Assembly (NCBI RefSeq): GCF_002088975.1 | Contig: NZ_NCST01000062.1 | Coordinates: 62,001 to 126,000, forward strand | Origin: Henriciella aquimarina | GTDB lineage: Bacteria; Pseudomonadota; Alphaproteobacteria; Caulobacterales; Hyphomonadaceae | DNA length: 64,000 bases | Direction: 5' to 3' | In this document: positions 1-10,331 of the stretch, in pieces | How the letters are laid out: each line of letters opens with the position of its first letter | Numbering within the stretch: position 1 is the stretch's first letter | The notes under the pieces: generated by a model | What the model was told of the DNA's origin: nothing | Databases searched by the model: none | What the model saw: the letters and a program-made list of their open reading frames with translations, nothing else | Translations under genes and position numbers: made by a program

Positions 1-508
1 GAAGGCGCGCGCCCAGGTGGCTGTCGATCTCGCCGACCAGCTCAAGGTCCCCCTCAAGGATGTCGGCCGCAAGGTCGCCCAGCTCAATGAAGAGCGCCGC
101 ACGCTGGAGCGCGATCTTGCCGACGCCAAGCGCAAGCTCGCCATGGGCGGCGGTGGTTCATCCGCGCCGTCGGGCCCGGAAGAGATTGGCGGTTACAAGC
201 TGATCGCGCGCGTCGCCGAAGGCGTTGGCGGCAAGGATCTGCGCGGCCTGGTCGACGAGGCCAAGGCGAAACTCGGCTCCGGCATTGCCGTCTTCATCGG
301 TGTGAATGAGGGCAAGGCCGCTGTGGCGGTCGGCGTGACCGACGACCTGACGGACAAGGTGTCCGCGGTCGATCTCGTGCGCGTGGCGGCCGCCGAAGTC
401 GGCGGCAAGGGCGGCGGCGGACGTGCCGACATGGCCCAGGCCGGCGGCCCGGATGGCTCAAAGGCTGAAGCCGCGCTGGAGGCTGTCCGCAAGACGCTGG
501 CCGGCTAG
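1..508 (+). CDS. alaS: Alanine--tRNA ligase, C-terminal fragment
   Basis: The frame is open from base 2 and truncated by the window edge, so only about the last 169 residues are present. Visible are a coiled-coil-like basic/acidic stretch, a glycine-rich linker and then the DHHA1-type C-terminal domain, with a GGKDLRGLVDEAK segment and a glycine-rich tail ending in EAVRKTLAG. This is the C-Ala region of AlaRS, which helps dimerisation and tRNA binding; the catalytic and editing domains lie outside. The gene is convergent with the next one, with only three bases between the stops. Assignment rests on the C-terminal domain alone, but the pattern is characteristic. Confidence 0.9.
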   Translation, partial: KARAQVAVDLADQLKVPLKDVGRKVAQLNEERRTLERDLADAKRKLAMGGGGSSAPSGPEEIGGYKLIARVAEGVGGKDLRGLVDEAKAKLGSGIAVFIGVNEGKAAVAVGVTDDLTDKVSAVDLVRVAAAEVGGKGGGGRADMAQAGGPDGSKAEAALEAVRKTLAG

Positions 509-511
509 GCT

Positions 512-1165
512 TCAGGCCGCAGGCGGGAAGACCGGTTCTTCATCGCCCGGTGTCCATTGCGAAAATTTCGGCATGACGGCCTTGAACCGGGCGCTTTCGA
601 GGTGTCCGGTCAGCCAGCGCTGAAGGTTCGGCAGGGCCTGGGCGTCGAACCAGGCCCGGTCGGCATTCGCGAACTGGCGGACAAAAGGCATGATCGCCAT
701 GTCGGCGAGCGAGACCCGGTCTCCGAACAGTTGCGCGCGGCTTGCCAGCCGCTCATCGAGCCGTGCCAGGAAGGCCAGCCCTTCGCGGCGGTGATGTTCG
801 AAGTCGGCGTCCTCGAAGCGGGCGGCATATTTGTAGCGGTCGAGATGGTGCTTGAAGCCGCCATCGCATTCGGCAATCAGCGCCAGCATATCTTCGAGGG
901 AACCCTCGTCCGGTGTAAGCCAGTCCTCCGGATCGTTTGCGCGCAGGGCGTGCAGCATGACGTCCAGACTCTCTTCGATGACGGTGCCATCCTCCAGAAC
1001 GAGAACCGGCACTGTGCCCTTGGGCGAGGCCTCCAGCATGGCGGCCGGCTTGTCGCGCAGGACGACCTCGCGCAGGCGGCATTCCAGCCCGGCTGAGGCA
1101 ATCGCAAGCCGGGCACGCATGGCATAGGGGCAGCGCCGGAAGGAATAGAGGACCGGCCGGGCCAT
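512..1165 (-). CDS. Glutathione S-transferase family protein
   Basis: A 217-residue protein with an N-terminal thioredoxin fold (LYSFRRCPYAMRARL, residues 6-20, with Cys12-Pro13), the cis-proline region KGTVPVL and a following E-E/S-L-D glutathione-contact segment. The C-terminal all-helical domain carries a typical SLADMAIMPFVRQ motif. Length fits cytosolic GSTs. The start overlaps the stop of the upstream trhO gene by one base (TGATG), so the two are probably translationally coupled. The substrate cannot be inferred; family members conjugate or reduce thiol substrates or act as stress proteins. Confidence 0.85.
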   Translation of the reverse strand: MARPVLYSFRRCPYAMRARLAIASAGLECRLREVVLRDKPAAMLEASPKGTVPVLVLEDGTVIEESLDVMLHALRANDPEDWLTPDEGSLEDMLALIAECDGGFKHHLDRYKYAARFEDADFEHHRREGLAFLARLDERLASRAQLFGDRVSLADMAIMPFVRQFANADRAWFDAQALPNLQRWLTGHLESARFKAVMPKFSQWTPGDEEPVFPPAA

Positions 1166-2103
1166 CAGGTCGAGGATTTGGCCGGTGTCCGCCCGATATG
1201 GTCCATGCCGCGCTGGCGGGCGAGCTCGACCTGCTTCTGGCGTTCGGCAAAGCGTGCGCGTTGTTCCTCGCTGAGGCTGTCATGGCAGGCCGGGCACGAT
1301 ATGCCCTCCTCATATCGCGGATCGGCGCGGTCTTCGGCGCTCACCGGGCGCTTGCAGCCATGGCAGAGTTCATAGGAGCCGAGTTCGAGCCCATGGCCGA
1401 CGGAGACGCGCTGGTCGAAGACGAAGCATTCGCCCTGCCACTTGCTCTCGGGCGCGGGCACGGTTTCGAGGTATTTCAGGATGCCGCCCTTGAGGTGGAA
1501 GACGTCGTCCACGCCCTCTGCCTTGACGAAACTGGTCGCTTTCTCGCAGCGGATGCCGCCGGTGCAGAACATGGCGACCTTCGGTTTTCTGCCTTGGGAT
1601 TCAAGGTCTTGCTGGAAAGAGCGGAACCAGTCCGGGAATTCCCGGAAGGTCTTTGTTTCCGGATCCACCGCGCCTTCGAACGTGCCGATGGCGAATTCAT
1701 AATCATTGCGCGTATCGATGACGACGGTGTCCGGATCGCTGATCAGCGCGTTCCAGTCCTCCGGCTCGACATAGGTGCCGACAAGGGCGTTCGGATCGGT
1801 GCCCGGCACGCCCATGGTGACGATTTCGCGCTTCAGCCGCACCTTGAGGCGCCAGAAGGGCATCGCCTCGGCATGGCTTTCCTTCCAGTCGAGATCGGCG
1901 CAGCCGGGCAGGGCGGTCAGCGCGGCTATGGCCTGATCCAGCGCAGGCCCTTCCGCGGCAATCGTGCCGTTCAGGCCTTCAGCGGCGACAAGGACAGTCC
2001 CTTTCGCGCCGGCCTCGGCCAGGGCCTGCTCGACCCGGGCCCGGATCTCGTCCGGCGCGTCGAAGCGGACAAATTTGTAGAAGGCGGAAACACGAACACT
2101 CAT
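1165..2103 (-). CDS. trhO: tRNA uridine(34) hydroxylase (rhodanese-domain protein)
   Basis: A 312-residue protein matching the YceA/TrhO family, which makes 5-hydroxyuridine at the wobble position of some tRNAs. It has an N-terminal acylphosphatase-like domain ([16 protein letters not shown]), a central rhodanese domain ([10 protein letters not shown]) with the active-site loop CTGGIRCEK around Cys180, and a C-terminal Cys4 element (CHGC and CPAC). A GTG one codon upstream is possible, but the ATG giving MSVRVSAF was preferred. It shares an operon with the GST gene downstream. Confidence 0.9.
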   Translation of the reverse strand: MSVRVSAFYKFVRFDAPDEIRARVEQALAEAGAKGTVLVAAEGLNGTIAAEGPALDQAIAALTALPGCADLDWKESHAEAMPFWRLKVRLKREIVTMGVPGTDPNALVGTYVEPEDWNALISDPDTVVIDTRNDYEFAIGTFEGAVDPETKTFREFPDWFRSFQQDLESQGRKPKVAMFCTGGIRCEKATSFVKAEGVDDVFHLKGGILKYLETVPAPESKWQGECFVFDQRVSVGHGLELGSYELCHGCKRPVSAEDRADPRYEEGISCPACHDSLSEEQRARFAERQKQVELARQRGMDHIGRTPAKSST

Positions 2104-2182
2104 CACGCCCGCTTATGCCAGAGGGCGCGATGAGGTTCCAGATTGGTCCGGCAGATGACGGGCCCTGTTATGTGACGTGGTT

Positions 2183-2320
2183 TTACTTGGCTTCGTCGGC
2201 CGCCGAGCTGACGGCATCGCCGGCAGACGAGACGTCCTTGCCCATGCCCGAGATGGTGTTGCAGGCCGCCAGGGCCGGGACAGCGAACAGGGCGATAAAA
2301 ACCAGAGCAAGCTTCTTCAT
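2183..2320 (-). CDS. Entericidin-like small lipoprotein
   Basis: A 45-residue protein with an n-region MKK, a hydrophobic stretch and a lipobox (ALAAC), then a short mature part [19 protein letters not shown]. This matches the entericidin A/B family (EcnAB), small cell-envelope lipoproteins linked in enterics to stationary-phase toxin/antidote behaviour. The longer upstream frame was rejected because a GAGGAG ribosome site lies 7-12 bases before this ATG and the signal peptide starts here. Only one copy is present, so a paired toxin/antitoxin arrangement is not seen. It is divergent from purQ. Confidence 0.82.
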   Translation of the reverse strand: MKKLALVFIALFAVPALAACNTISGMGKDVSSAGDAVSSAADEAK

Positions 2321-2447
2321 GATGAGTCTCCTCAGTAAGGGAGGTGCATATTCTGCCAACCATGAAAATTCGCAATGGGAAAAATTGGCGCGCTTTGCCG
2401 ACATCTCTTATTCCCAAATGTGCCGACTCCCTGCTAATAGGGCGCCC

Positions 2448-3110
2448 ATGAAATCCGCAGTCATCGTTTTCCCCGGTTCGAATTGTGACCGTGATGCCCA
2501 GACGGCGCTTGAGAGTGTCACGGGCGAGGCGCCAGCCATGGTCTGGCACAAGGATGGCGAGATCCCCGAGGGCACCGATCTCATCGTCGTGCCGGGCGGC
2601 TTTTCCTATGGCGACTATCTGCGCTGTGGCGCGATGGCAGCGAATTCGCCGGTCATCGGCGCGCTGAAGCAGCATGCCGAGCGCGGCGGCTATGTCCTCG
2701 GCGTGTGCAATGGCTTCCAGGTGCTCACCGAGACGCGGCTGCTGCCGGGCGCGCTCCTGCGCAATGCCGGGCTGGACTTTGTCTGCAAGCCGCAGCCGCT
2801 CAAGGTCGAGCATGCCAATTCGGCCTTCACCAGCGCCTATGCCGGACAGGGCGAGGTCAGCATTCCGATCGCGCATCATGACGGCAATTACTTTGCCGAT
2901 GACGAGACGCTGGACCGGCTGGAAGGCGAGGGCCGTGTGGCGTTCCGCTATGCCGGCAATCCGAACGGCTCGGCGCGCGACATTGCCGGCATCCTGTCGG
3001 AAAATGGCCGGGTGCTCGGCCTGATGCCGCACCCGGAGCGGGCGATTGGCGGGCATGAAGGCGGCGGCGACGGACGCGCCATGTTCGAAAGCCTGCTCGC
3101 CGCGGTCTAG
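2448..3110 (+). CDS. purQ: Phosphoribosylformylglycinamidine synthase subunit PurQ (glutaminase)
   Basis: A 220-residue class I glutamine amidotransferase that supplies ammonia to PurL in the fourth step of purine synthesis. The nucleophile is Cys87 in GVCNGFQ and the His195/Glu197 pair lies in LMPHPERA; the N-terminus [13 protein letters not shown] is typical of PurQ. The open frame extends upstream, but family alignment supports the ATG giving MKSAVIVF. No purS is seen directly upstream, and purL is 4.6 kb downstream instead of adjacent, with four unrelated genes between. Confidence 0.95.
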   Translation: MKSAVIVFPGSNCDRDAQTALESVTGEAPAMVWHKDGEIPEGTDLIVVPGGFSYGDYLRCGAMAANSPVIGALKQHAERGGYVLGVCNGFQVLTETRLLPGALLRNAGLDFVCKPQPLKVEHANSAFTSAYAGQGEVSIPIAHHDGNYFADDETLDRLEGEGRVAFRYAGNPNGSARDIAGILSENGRVLGLMPHPERAIGGHEGGGDGRAMFESLLAAV

Positions 3111-3127
3111 GCGGGCGCGGCCGCGCC

Positions 3128-4309
3128 TCAGGCGTTCGGCACCTGCTTTCCCACAGACATCCCATCGCGAGGGCTCTGCAGGGCCTCCATTCTTTGCGCA
3201 TGGGCCGATGGCGGGACGAGCCGCAGGGCGAAGAACAGATCGCCTTCGAACCCGGTCGGGACCCAGTAGCGCGCCAGCGTGCCATCCGGGTCGGCAAAGG
3301 CGGCATGAGCAATGTCGTGGCTCTGCATCCGCGTGAAGCGCAGGCCCGTACCCTGGAAACAGATCGGCTCGAACCGGTCGGAAAAGGGCAGGCGCAGCCG
3401 GCTCAGCCTTGCGCGGCGCGTAACGGCAAGGGCGGCCTTGATCAGCTCCGGCACGACGCGGGCCTGGTCGGCGCCGGGGCGCACATCCAGATCAATGATT
3501 TCCAGGTCGGCCGGCTCGAAGGTGTTCGGCTTGGTGATGGCCAGCTGCATCAGCCCGTCCAGTCCGTTGCGGCCCGGCAGGCCGAGCAGGGCAATGCGGC
3601 CGGGCGCATCCGGATCGGCCATCTGCCAGGCATAGACGTCCGCGCGGCGCACCGGTGCGGCGCGGTGGGCATGGCTGGCGGTTTCGTTGAACTCGTTGAG
3701 TCTTTCCGCATCCGACGCTTCGTCCGGATGCAGCGCACAGACTGGCCCGCTGGCGGGCAGGAAGCGCTCCAGCGAGCGCGGCGCGCGGGCAAACCATTCA
3801 CGCCTGGCGAACCAGTCATAGATGGCTTCCTTGCGCGCGGCCCGTGTCAGGGCGACGCCGGCGGCCATGGTGACGGAGTGGACCGGCCATTCCAGGCGCG
3901 CGCGTCCGCCCTGGCCGAGCCAGGCGGTCAGGCCGAGCTTCTTGTGCAGCCGGCCGGCCATTGCATTGTTGTTGAGCGAATAGACGGCGGAGATGCCTTC
4001 TGTTGCCAGCGCCCGGCGCGCCAGTGCGAACCCGGCGCCGCGCCCGTCATGGCTGGCGATGAAGGTATGGCCGTTGATGGCGCGTTCCGGCTTGCCGTTC
4101 ACCATGAAGCTGCGCGTCTGCAGGCCGATTACCGCGAGCATCCGCCGGTCGCGTTCGGCCACCAGGCCCGGTGCGATCTCGCCCTGATCCGGATTGCCGA
4201 ACAGGGCCCAGCGCCAGCCTTCCGCGCTGCGGGCCGGAAAGCCCGCTTCGGCGACCAGGCTCATCAGGCCTTTCATGTCTTCAGGCTTCAAGGTCCGGAT
4301 GGTGATCAT
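3128..4309 (-). CDS. GNAT-family N-acetyltransferase-like protein
   Basis: A 393-residue protein whose N-terminal 130 residues look like a GNAT domain (MITIRTLKPEDMKGLMSLV, then FIASHDGRGAGFALARRAL, which resembles the acyl-CoA binding loop, and a YSLNNNAMAGRLHKKLGL segment where GNATs carry the N-x-x-x-x-x-x-x-x-x-G-F-x end motif). The C-terminal 250 residues probably hold a second, degenerate GNAT fold. No substrate can be proposed. It is convergent with purQ, divergent from the DUF3089 lipoprotein gene, and not part of a purine operon. Confidence 0.6.
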   Translation of the reverse strand: MITIRTLKPEDMKGLMSLVAEAGFPARSAEGWRWALFGNPDQGEIAPGLVAERDRRMLAVIGLQTRSFMVNGKPERAINGHTFIASHDGRGAGFALARRALATEGISAVYSLNNNAMAGRLHKKLGLTAWLGQGGRARLEWPVHSVTMAAGVALTRAARKEAIYDWFARREWFARAPRSLERFLPASGPVCALHPDEASDAERLNEFNETASHAHRAAPVRRADVYAWQMADPDAPGRIALLGLPGRNGLDGLMQLAITKPNTFEPADLEIIDLDVRPGADQARVVPELIKAALAVTRRARLSRLRLPFSDRFEPICFQGTGLRFTRMQSHDIAHAAFADPDGTLARYWVPTGFEGDLFFALRLVPPSAHAQRMEALQSPRDGMSVGKQVPNA

Positions 4310-4415
4310 GTCGGCATTGCCTCCCAGTCTGCCGATATTAACAGGGATTGGCTCAGATCTGCTGAAAGCGGCCTGTTGAATTTGATGCTTTTTGGAAAAG
4401 GCTTTCGTGCCCGCT

Positions 4416-4445
4416 TTGAAGCGGGTTAAGGAAGTGAACTATACC
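4416..4445 (+). promoter_or_regulatory. Candidate sigma70-type promoter for the DUF3089 gene
   Basis: TTGAAG and TATACC are separated by 18 bases and end 20 bases before the start codon of the downstream lipoprotein gene, in the intergenic gap between two divergent genes. The first half overlaps a small perfect hairpin (CCCGCTT/AAGCGGG). This is only a pattern match; no start site is known. Confidence 0.3.
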
Positions 4446-4465
4446 GAACGGGGGAGGACGTAAGG

Positions 4466-5707
4466 ATGAGAACACTGTCGATTGCCGCCCTGGGCGCGGC
4501 CCTTTTCATCGGCGCCTGTGGCGAGTCAAGGGATCTCGGTGAAGAGACGCCAGTGCCCGAAGCGCCCGCCGAGACGCAACCGGATGAAACCGGCGAGGCC
4601 CCGGCTGAGGAGGCCGCTGCCACGCCCGCAGACTACAGCGACATGGCCAACTGGCTCTGCCATCCAGGCAAGAGCGAGGATGCCTGTTCGGGCGATCGCG
4701 ACTACACCCGCGTCCAGGCGGATGGCACGCTGGAGGTCGAGCGGTTCGAAGCTGCCGAGAACCCGCAGATCGACTGCTTCTACGTCTATCCGACCATCTC
4801 CATGGACATGACCCCGAACAGCGACCTCACGCCCGGCCCGGAGGAAAAGCGCGTCACGGCCCTGCAATTTTCCAGCTTTGCCGAGACCTGCCGCCTCTTC
4901 GCGCCCGTCTATCGTCAGGTGACCCTGCCGCACCTCCAGACCATCATGCGCGGCGGGGAATACAAGGCCGACGAGGATCTCGCCTTCGATGATGTGAAGG
5001 CGGCCTGGCATCAGTATCTCGACACCGGGAATGATGGGCGCGGCGTTGTCCTGATCGGGCATTCGCAGGGCGCGCGCATGGTCGAGCGGCTGCTGCGCGA
5101 GGATATAAGCGGCAGCGCGGCCGAAGACCTCATCGTGTCGGCCATGCCGCTCGGTTTTACCATTTATGGCGATGACGAGAGCGGCGCGGTCGGCCCCTTC
5201 GAACTCTGCACCACACAAGGCCAGACCGGCTGTGTGATCAGCTATGTCAGCTTCCGTTCCGATTTTCCGCCGCCGGCCGAAAGCCGTTTCGGTGTGAGCG
5301 ATGAAGACGGTCGCCGCGCTCTCTGCGTCAATCCGGCGGAGCTGTCGGGCGATGACGGCGCGCTCGATGCGCGCCTGTCGAAGGCCGGTTTTTTCGGGCT
5401 TGAGAATGTCAGCTTCGTGGACGACGAGACCATCGAGACGCCCTATGCCGCGCTGCCCGGCATGCTGTCGGGCGAATGCGTTGAAGGCGACAACCACACC
5501 TGGCTCTCGGTCGATGTGGCGGGCGATCCGTCCGATCCGCGTACCGAAGACATTGCCGGCGACGTGGTCGCGGGCGGCGAGATCCTGCGCGACTGGGGCC
5601 TGCACCTGATCGATGTGAATGTCGCCATGGGCAATTTGCTCGACATCGTGGCTGCCCAGGCCGAGACCTGGACGGCCCGCGAAGCCGCCAACGAGACGGG
5701 GGACTAG
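4466..5707 (+). CDS. DUF3089-type alpha/beta-hydrolase lipoprotein
   Basis: A 413-residue lipoprotein: signal peptide with lipobox IGAC (Cys18), a low-complexity Glu/Pro/Ala linker of about 35 residues, then a DUF3089-like domain (CFYVYPTISMD, residues 104-114, and FAPVYRQVTLP). The nucleophile elbow GHSQG (Ser200) shows an alpha/beta-hydrolase fold; the likely catalytic His lies in the late GDNHTWLSVDV segment. Six cysteines could form disulfides in the periplasm. Substrate unknown. A GGGGGAGGA ribosome site precedes the ATG. It lies in the run of exported-protein genes between purQ and purL. Confidence 0.8.
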   Translation: MRTLSIAALGAALFIGACGESRDLGEETPVPEAPAETQPDETGEAPAEEAAATPADYSDMANWLCHPGKSEDACSGDRDYTRVQADGTLEVERFEAAENPQIDCFYVYPTISMDMTPNSDLTPGPEEKRVTALQFSSFAETCRLFAPVYRQVTLPHLQTIMRGGEYKADEDLAFDDVKAAWHQYLDTGNDGRGVVLIGHSQGARMVERLLREDISGSAAEDLIVSAMPLGFTIYGDDESGAVGPFELCTTQGQTGCVISYVSFRSDFPPPAESRFGVSDEDGRRALCVNPAELSGDDGALDARLSKAGFFGLENVSFVDDETIETPYAALPGMLSGECVEGDNHTWLSVDVAGDPSDPRTEDIAGDVVAGGEILRDWGLHLIDVNVAMGNLLDIVAAQAETWTAREAANETGD

Positions 5708-5721
5708 CGCCTGCCGGGCAC

Positions 5722-6852
5722 TCAGGCCGGGGTCGTGATCCGGCTGGCGAGCGCGGCATGGCCTTCCACGATCCGTTTCACCTGGGCCGGGTCCGGCTCG
5801 ATATTGCCATTGCCCATGTCGTGCGTGCCGCCGAGGACGAGCCCCGTGCGCCGGGGAAACATGTAGAGCACGCCTTCATCGCTTGGCGCGACATAGGAAT
5901 AGTCGATCTCCGGCTGGGGCAGGAGGTGGGTGAGCTGGCCGCGGATCGGCGTCAGGCTTTCGTCGCCAAACAGCGCCCCTGCGCCGAGGCCGGTGCAGTT
6001 GACGATCACCTCCTGCGGTAGGCCCATCACCGCCTCGAGACTGTCAAAGTCACGCGCCTCGAACCGGGCGCCGGCCAGCTGCGCATCCTTCATGATCTGG
6101 TCGAGATAATAGTCCGGATCGATGATGATGGCGCGAAAGCGCTCCATATAGGTATAGCCGAACAGCGTGTTCTCATGCACGCGCTGCAACTCGGGATAGA
6201 GGTCGTCGCCGCCCGGCAGGGGCTGGTACTGGCCGGGCTCGCGGCGCGACAGGGCATGGTGATCGGACCAGTAGACGCCATAGCCGGGCCGGTTCACATA
6301 GGGCAGGAAACCGCGATGCGCCGCCCGGATCAGGACCCGGTTGCGGCGCAGGAAATCCTCGCTGGCTACATCCGGGTCGTAATAGCTTGTCGGCAGCCAC
6401 AACACGCCGGCGATATTCGACGTGGTGTGCGGCGGCAGGGCGGCGGCATAGACGCGGACATCGTGGCCGCGCCGTGCGAGGATAAGCGCGGTGGTCAGCC
6501 CCATGACGCCTGCGCCGAGCACGGCGATGGAGCGTCTGCCCTGCGCAGATGCCATGTCGGCCGCGACGGTAGAGGTGCCCCAGGACATGGTAACGCCGCA
6601 TCCGCCATGCCCGTAATTATGGATGACGGCCTTCTCGCCCAGCCTTTCCGCGTCGAGGCGGTAGCCCTGCGGGCGGTAAGGGCGCAGGCCCACCACCGTG
6701 CGGGTGACCCGGTCCATGGAGGAGTGCACCGGCGCATAGCTGCGCCCCGGCAGGTAGGGCTTGCCGGAGGGCGGGCCGGGCGGTGGCGTCAGCGTCGTGC
6801 AGGCGCCGAGTGAAGCAAGCCCCAGACCTGACAGGACGTCGCGCCGTCTCAT
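5722..6852 (-). CDS. Tat-exported, circularly permuted D-amino-acid-oxidase-like flavoprotein
   Basis: A 376-residue flavoenzyme of the DAO/DAAO family. The N-terminus MRRRDVL followed by LGAC (Cys18) suggests a twin-arginine lipoprotein signal, so the enzyme is probably folded with FAD in the cytoplasm and anchored in the periplasm. Family motifs are present but reordered: GLRPYRP (55-61, with Arg57 where the substrate-carboxylate arginine lies) and VIHNYGHGG (76-84), normally near the C-terminus, come first. The FAD-binding GAGVMG (113-118), VNCTG (284-288), RGQ (304-306) and LGGTHDMGN (340-348) then follow. The protein ends about where the moved block would normally begin. The frame is uninterrupted. 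Likely activity is oxidative deamination of a D-amino acid, but this is inferred. Confidence 0.82.
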   Translation of the reverse strand: MRRRDVLSGLGLASLGACTTLTPPPGPPSGKPYLPGRSYAPVHSSMDRVTRTVVGLRPYRPQGYRLDAERLGEKAVIHNYGHGGCGVTMSWGTSTVAADMASAQGRRSIAVLGAGVMGLTTALILARRGHDVRVYAAALPPHTTSNIAGVLWLPTSYYDPDVASEDFLRRNRVLIRAAHRGFLPYVNRPGYGVYWSDHHALSRREPGQYQPLPGGDDLYPELQRVHENTLFGYTYMERFRAIIIDPDYYLDQIMKDAQLAGARFEARDFDSLEAVMGLPQEVIVNCTGLGAGALFGDESLTPIRGQLTHLLPQPEIDYSYVAPSDEGVLYMFPRRTGLVLGGTHDMGNGNIEPDPAQVKRIVEGHAALASRITTPA

Positions 6853-6929
6853 CGTGTGTCTCCATGTGATCCGAAAACCCTATCCTTGCGGCGGTGCCTG
6901 GTCCGGCACAAGCCTTCTGTTTCATCGCG

Positions 6930-6963
6930 CCCAAAGAAAAGACCGGCTGCATGGCAGCCGGTC
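6930..6963 (-). terminator. Rho-independent terminator after the 6996-7622 lipoprotein gene
   Basis: Read on the minus strand, a perfect 10-base stem GACCGGCTGC/GCAGCCGGTC with a three-base loop is followed by TTTTCTTT. It ends transcription of the lipoprotein gene before the flavin oxidase gene, so the two are probably separate units. Confidence 0.85.
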
Positions 6964-6995
6964 GATTCCTGTCAGCGATGATGAATTCGCTAAGC

Positions 6996-7622
6996 TTATT
7001 CGGAGTCTTCCTCGTCCTCTTCGGACACGTCGACCTCGACAGGCTCGTTCGGGTCGAAGGAGAGCCCCGGGCGGCATTCGTCGACGAGGGTGTTGAGCAG
7101 CTCGCCGGCCGGAATGACGACCGTGTCATAGCCGGTGACGATACGGATTTCGCCTTTCGCGGCGCCCAGCATGTTCGCGAAGTGGTCCTGGGCCGACACG
7201 GCGATCTGGGCCGGCGTGCCATTGACCTGGTAGGAGCGCGAACCGGCGGAGGTGTAGACCGCGATGGACGGGTTGTCGCCGGCGACGGCATCCTCGTCGA
7301 CATAGCGGCGCATGACGATCTGGTTCACACTGTCTTCGCCATTGTCCTGGCAGAAGACGACGAGCTGCCGGTCGCCATTGGCATCGGTGAATTCGGCCCC
7401 GTCATTGCCGCTGACCGTGGCGCTCGCCCATTCGCCTTCGATGGCGCTGCCGGACATTTCGGTCGACATGATCGAATTTTCGAACTCGGTCGTGCCGGAA
7501 CTGCTCGGCTCACCGCTTTGGCCTTCCGGGTGCGGGGTGGGCATGGTCGCATCGGGATCGACGCTGCCGCTGCCGCAGGCGGCAAGTGCAAGAGCGGCCA
7601 GGCTCAGAGAGAGATGGCGCAT
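6996..7622 (-). CDS. Putative lipoprotein of unknown function
   Basis: A 208-residue protein with signal peptide MRHLSLSLAALALAAC (lipobox LAAC, Cys16), a Ser/Pro/Gly-rich linker, a beta-rich central part (IEGEWASATVSGNDG, QLVVFCQDN, IVMRRYVDED) and a strongly acidic tail (VDVSEEDEEDSE). Two cysteines in the mature part may pair. I do not recognise the family. The start was chosen at the signal peptide, with GGAGGA ribosome site 7 bases away; the longer upstream frame has no such features. It is divergent from purL and followed by its own terminator. Confidence 0.75.
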   Translation of the reverse strand: MRHLSLSLAALALAACGSGSVDPDATMPTPHPEGQSGEPSSSGTTEFENSIMSTEMSGSAIEGEWASATVSGNDGAEFTDANGDRQLVVFCQDNGEDSVNQIVMRRYVDEDAVAGDNPSIAVYTSAGSRSYQVNGTPAQIAVSAQDHFANMLGAAKGEIRIVTGYDTVVIPAGELLNTLVDECRPGLSFDPNEPVEVDVSEEDEEDSE

Positions 7623-7750
7623 GGAAATATCCTCCAATCCAGTCTGGATAGTAACTCGAAACATGTTCACCGGGTCCGGTTTAAGCAACACTGGCAGGAA
7701 TTTCCACCACCTATCTGGCGACTCGCAGCACATGGCGTTATGGAGCCCGA

Positions 7751-10003
<2,253 letters not shown>

Positions 10004-10331
10004 GCCGCACGCAAAATGGGGCGCTGACCGCCGTCGGAAAAAACTCTCCGCCCGCGGTGATCCAGCCCATGCGGGGGCGCGTATCAGAAGTCATAAAGAG
10101 CCCCTTCGCTGGTCCCCCTCTCATTCTCGCGTCGAGGGCTCCTTCTTCCACCTTGCGCGTTGGCCGCTGCATACGTCCCCGCAGCGCCAACGCGAATTTC
10201 TTGCGCCTTCACGCCCATAGGCAAAAGCGTTTCCCGGCTTTGCCCGCAGGAGAAGGCATGAAATCGCTTCTCCGGCCATTGACCTCCCGCGCGCTTGGCG
10301 CTTCGGTTGCGCCACCATGGAGGTCCCCAAA
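10004..10331. other. Intergenic stretch between purL and the M2 peptidase gene
   Basis: No convincing gene. It holds an inverted repeat at 10156-10170 and 10181-10194 (CGCGTTGGC-CGCTGC against GCAGCG-CCAACGCG, one bulged base, ten-base loop) and a smaller GGAGAAG/CTTCTCC hairpin at about 10250-10276. Neither is followed by a T run, so they are not obvious terminators. They could be structure in a 5' leader of the peptidase mRNA or remnants of dispersed repeats. Confidence 0.5.
10156..10194. repeat. Inverted repeat (14-bp stem with one bulge)
   Basis: Left arm 10156-10170 and right arm 10181-10194 pair almost perfectly around ATACGTCCCC. It sits about 140 bases upstream of the M2 peptidase start. 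There is no T tract, so a terminator role is unlikely; a leader hairpin or repeat relic is possible. Confidence 0.6.

Noticed and set aside
2183-2320. Entericidin toxin-antitoxin pair
   Set aside because: Only one entericidin-like gene is present; no second small lipoprotein is adjacent.
5722-6852. Fusion or frameshift explanation for the oxidase
   Set aside because: One unbroken frame contains each motif exactly once, so a duplicated or fused pair of oxidases does not explain the order.
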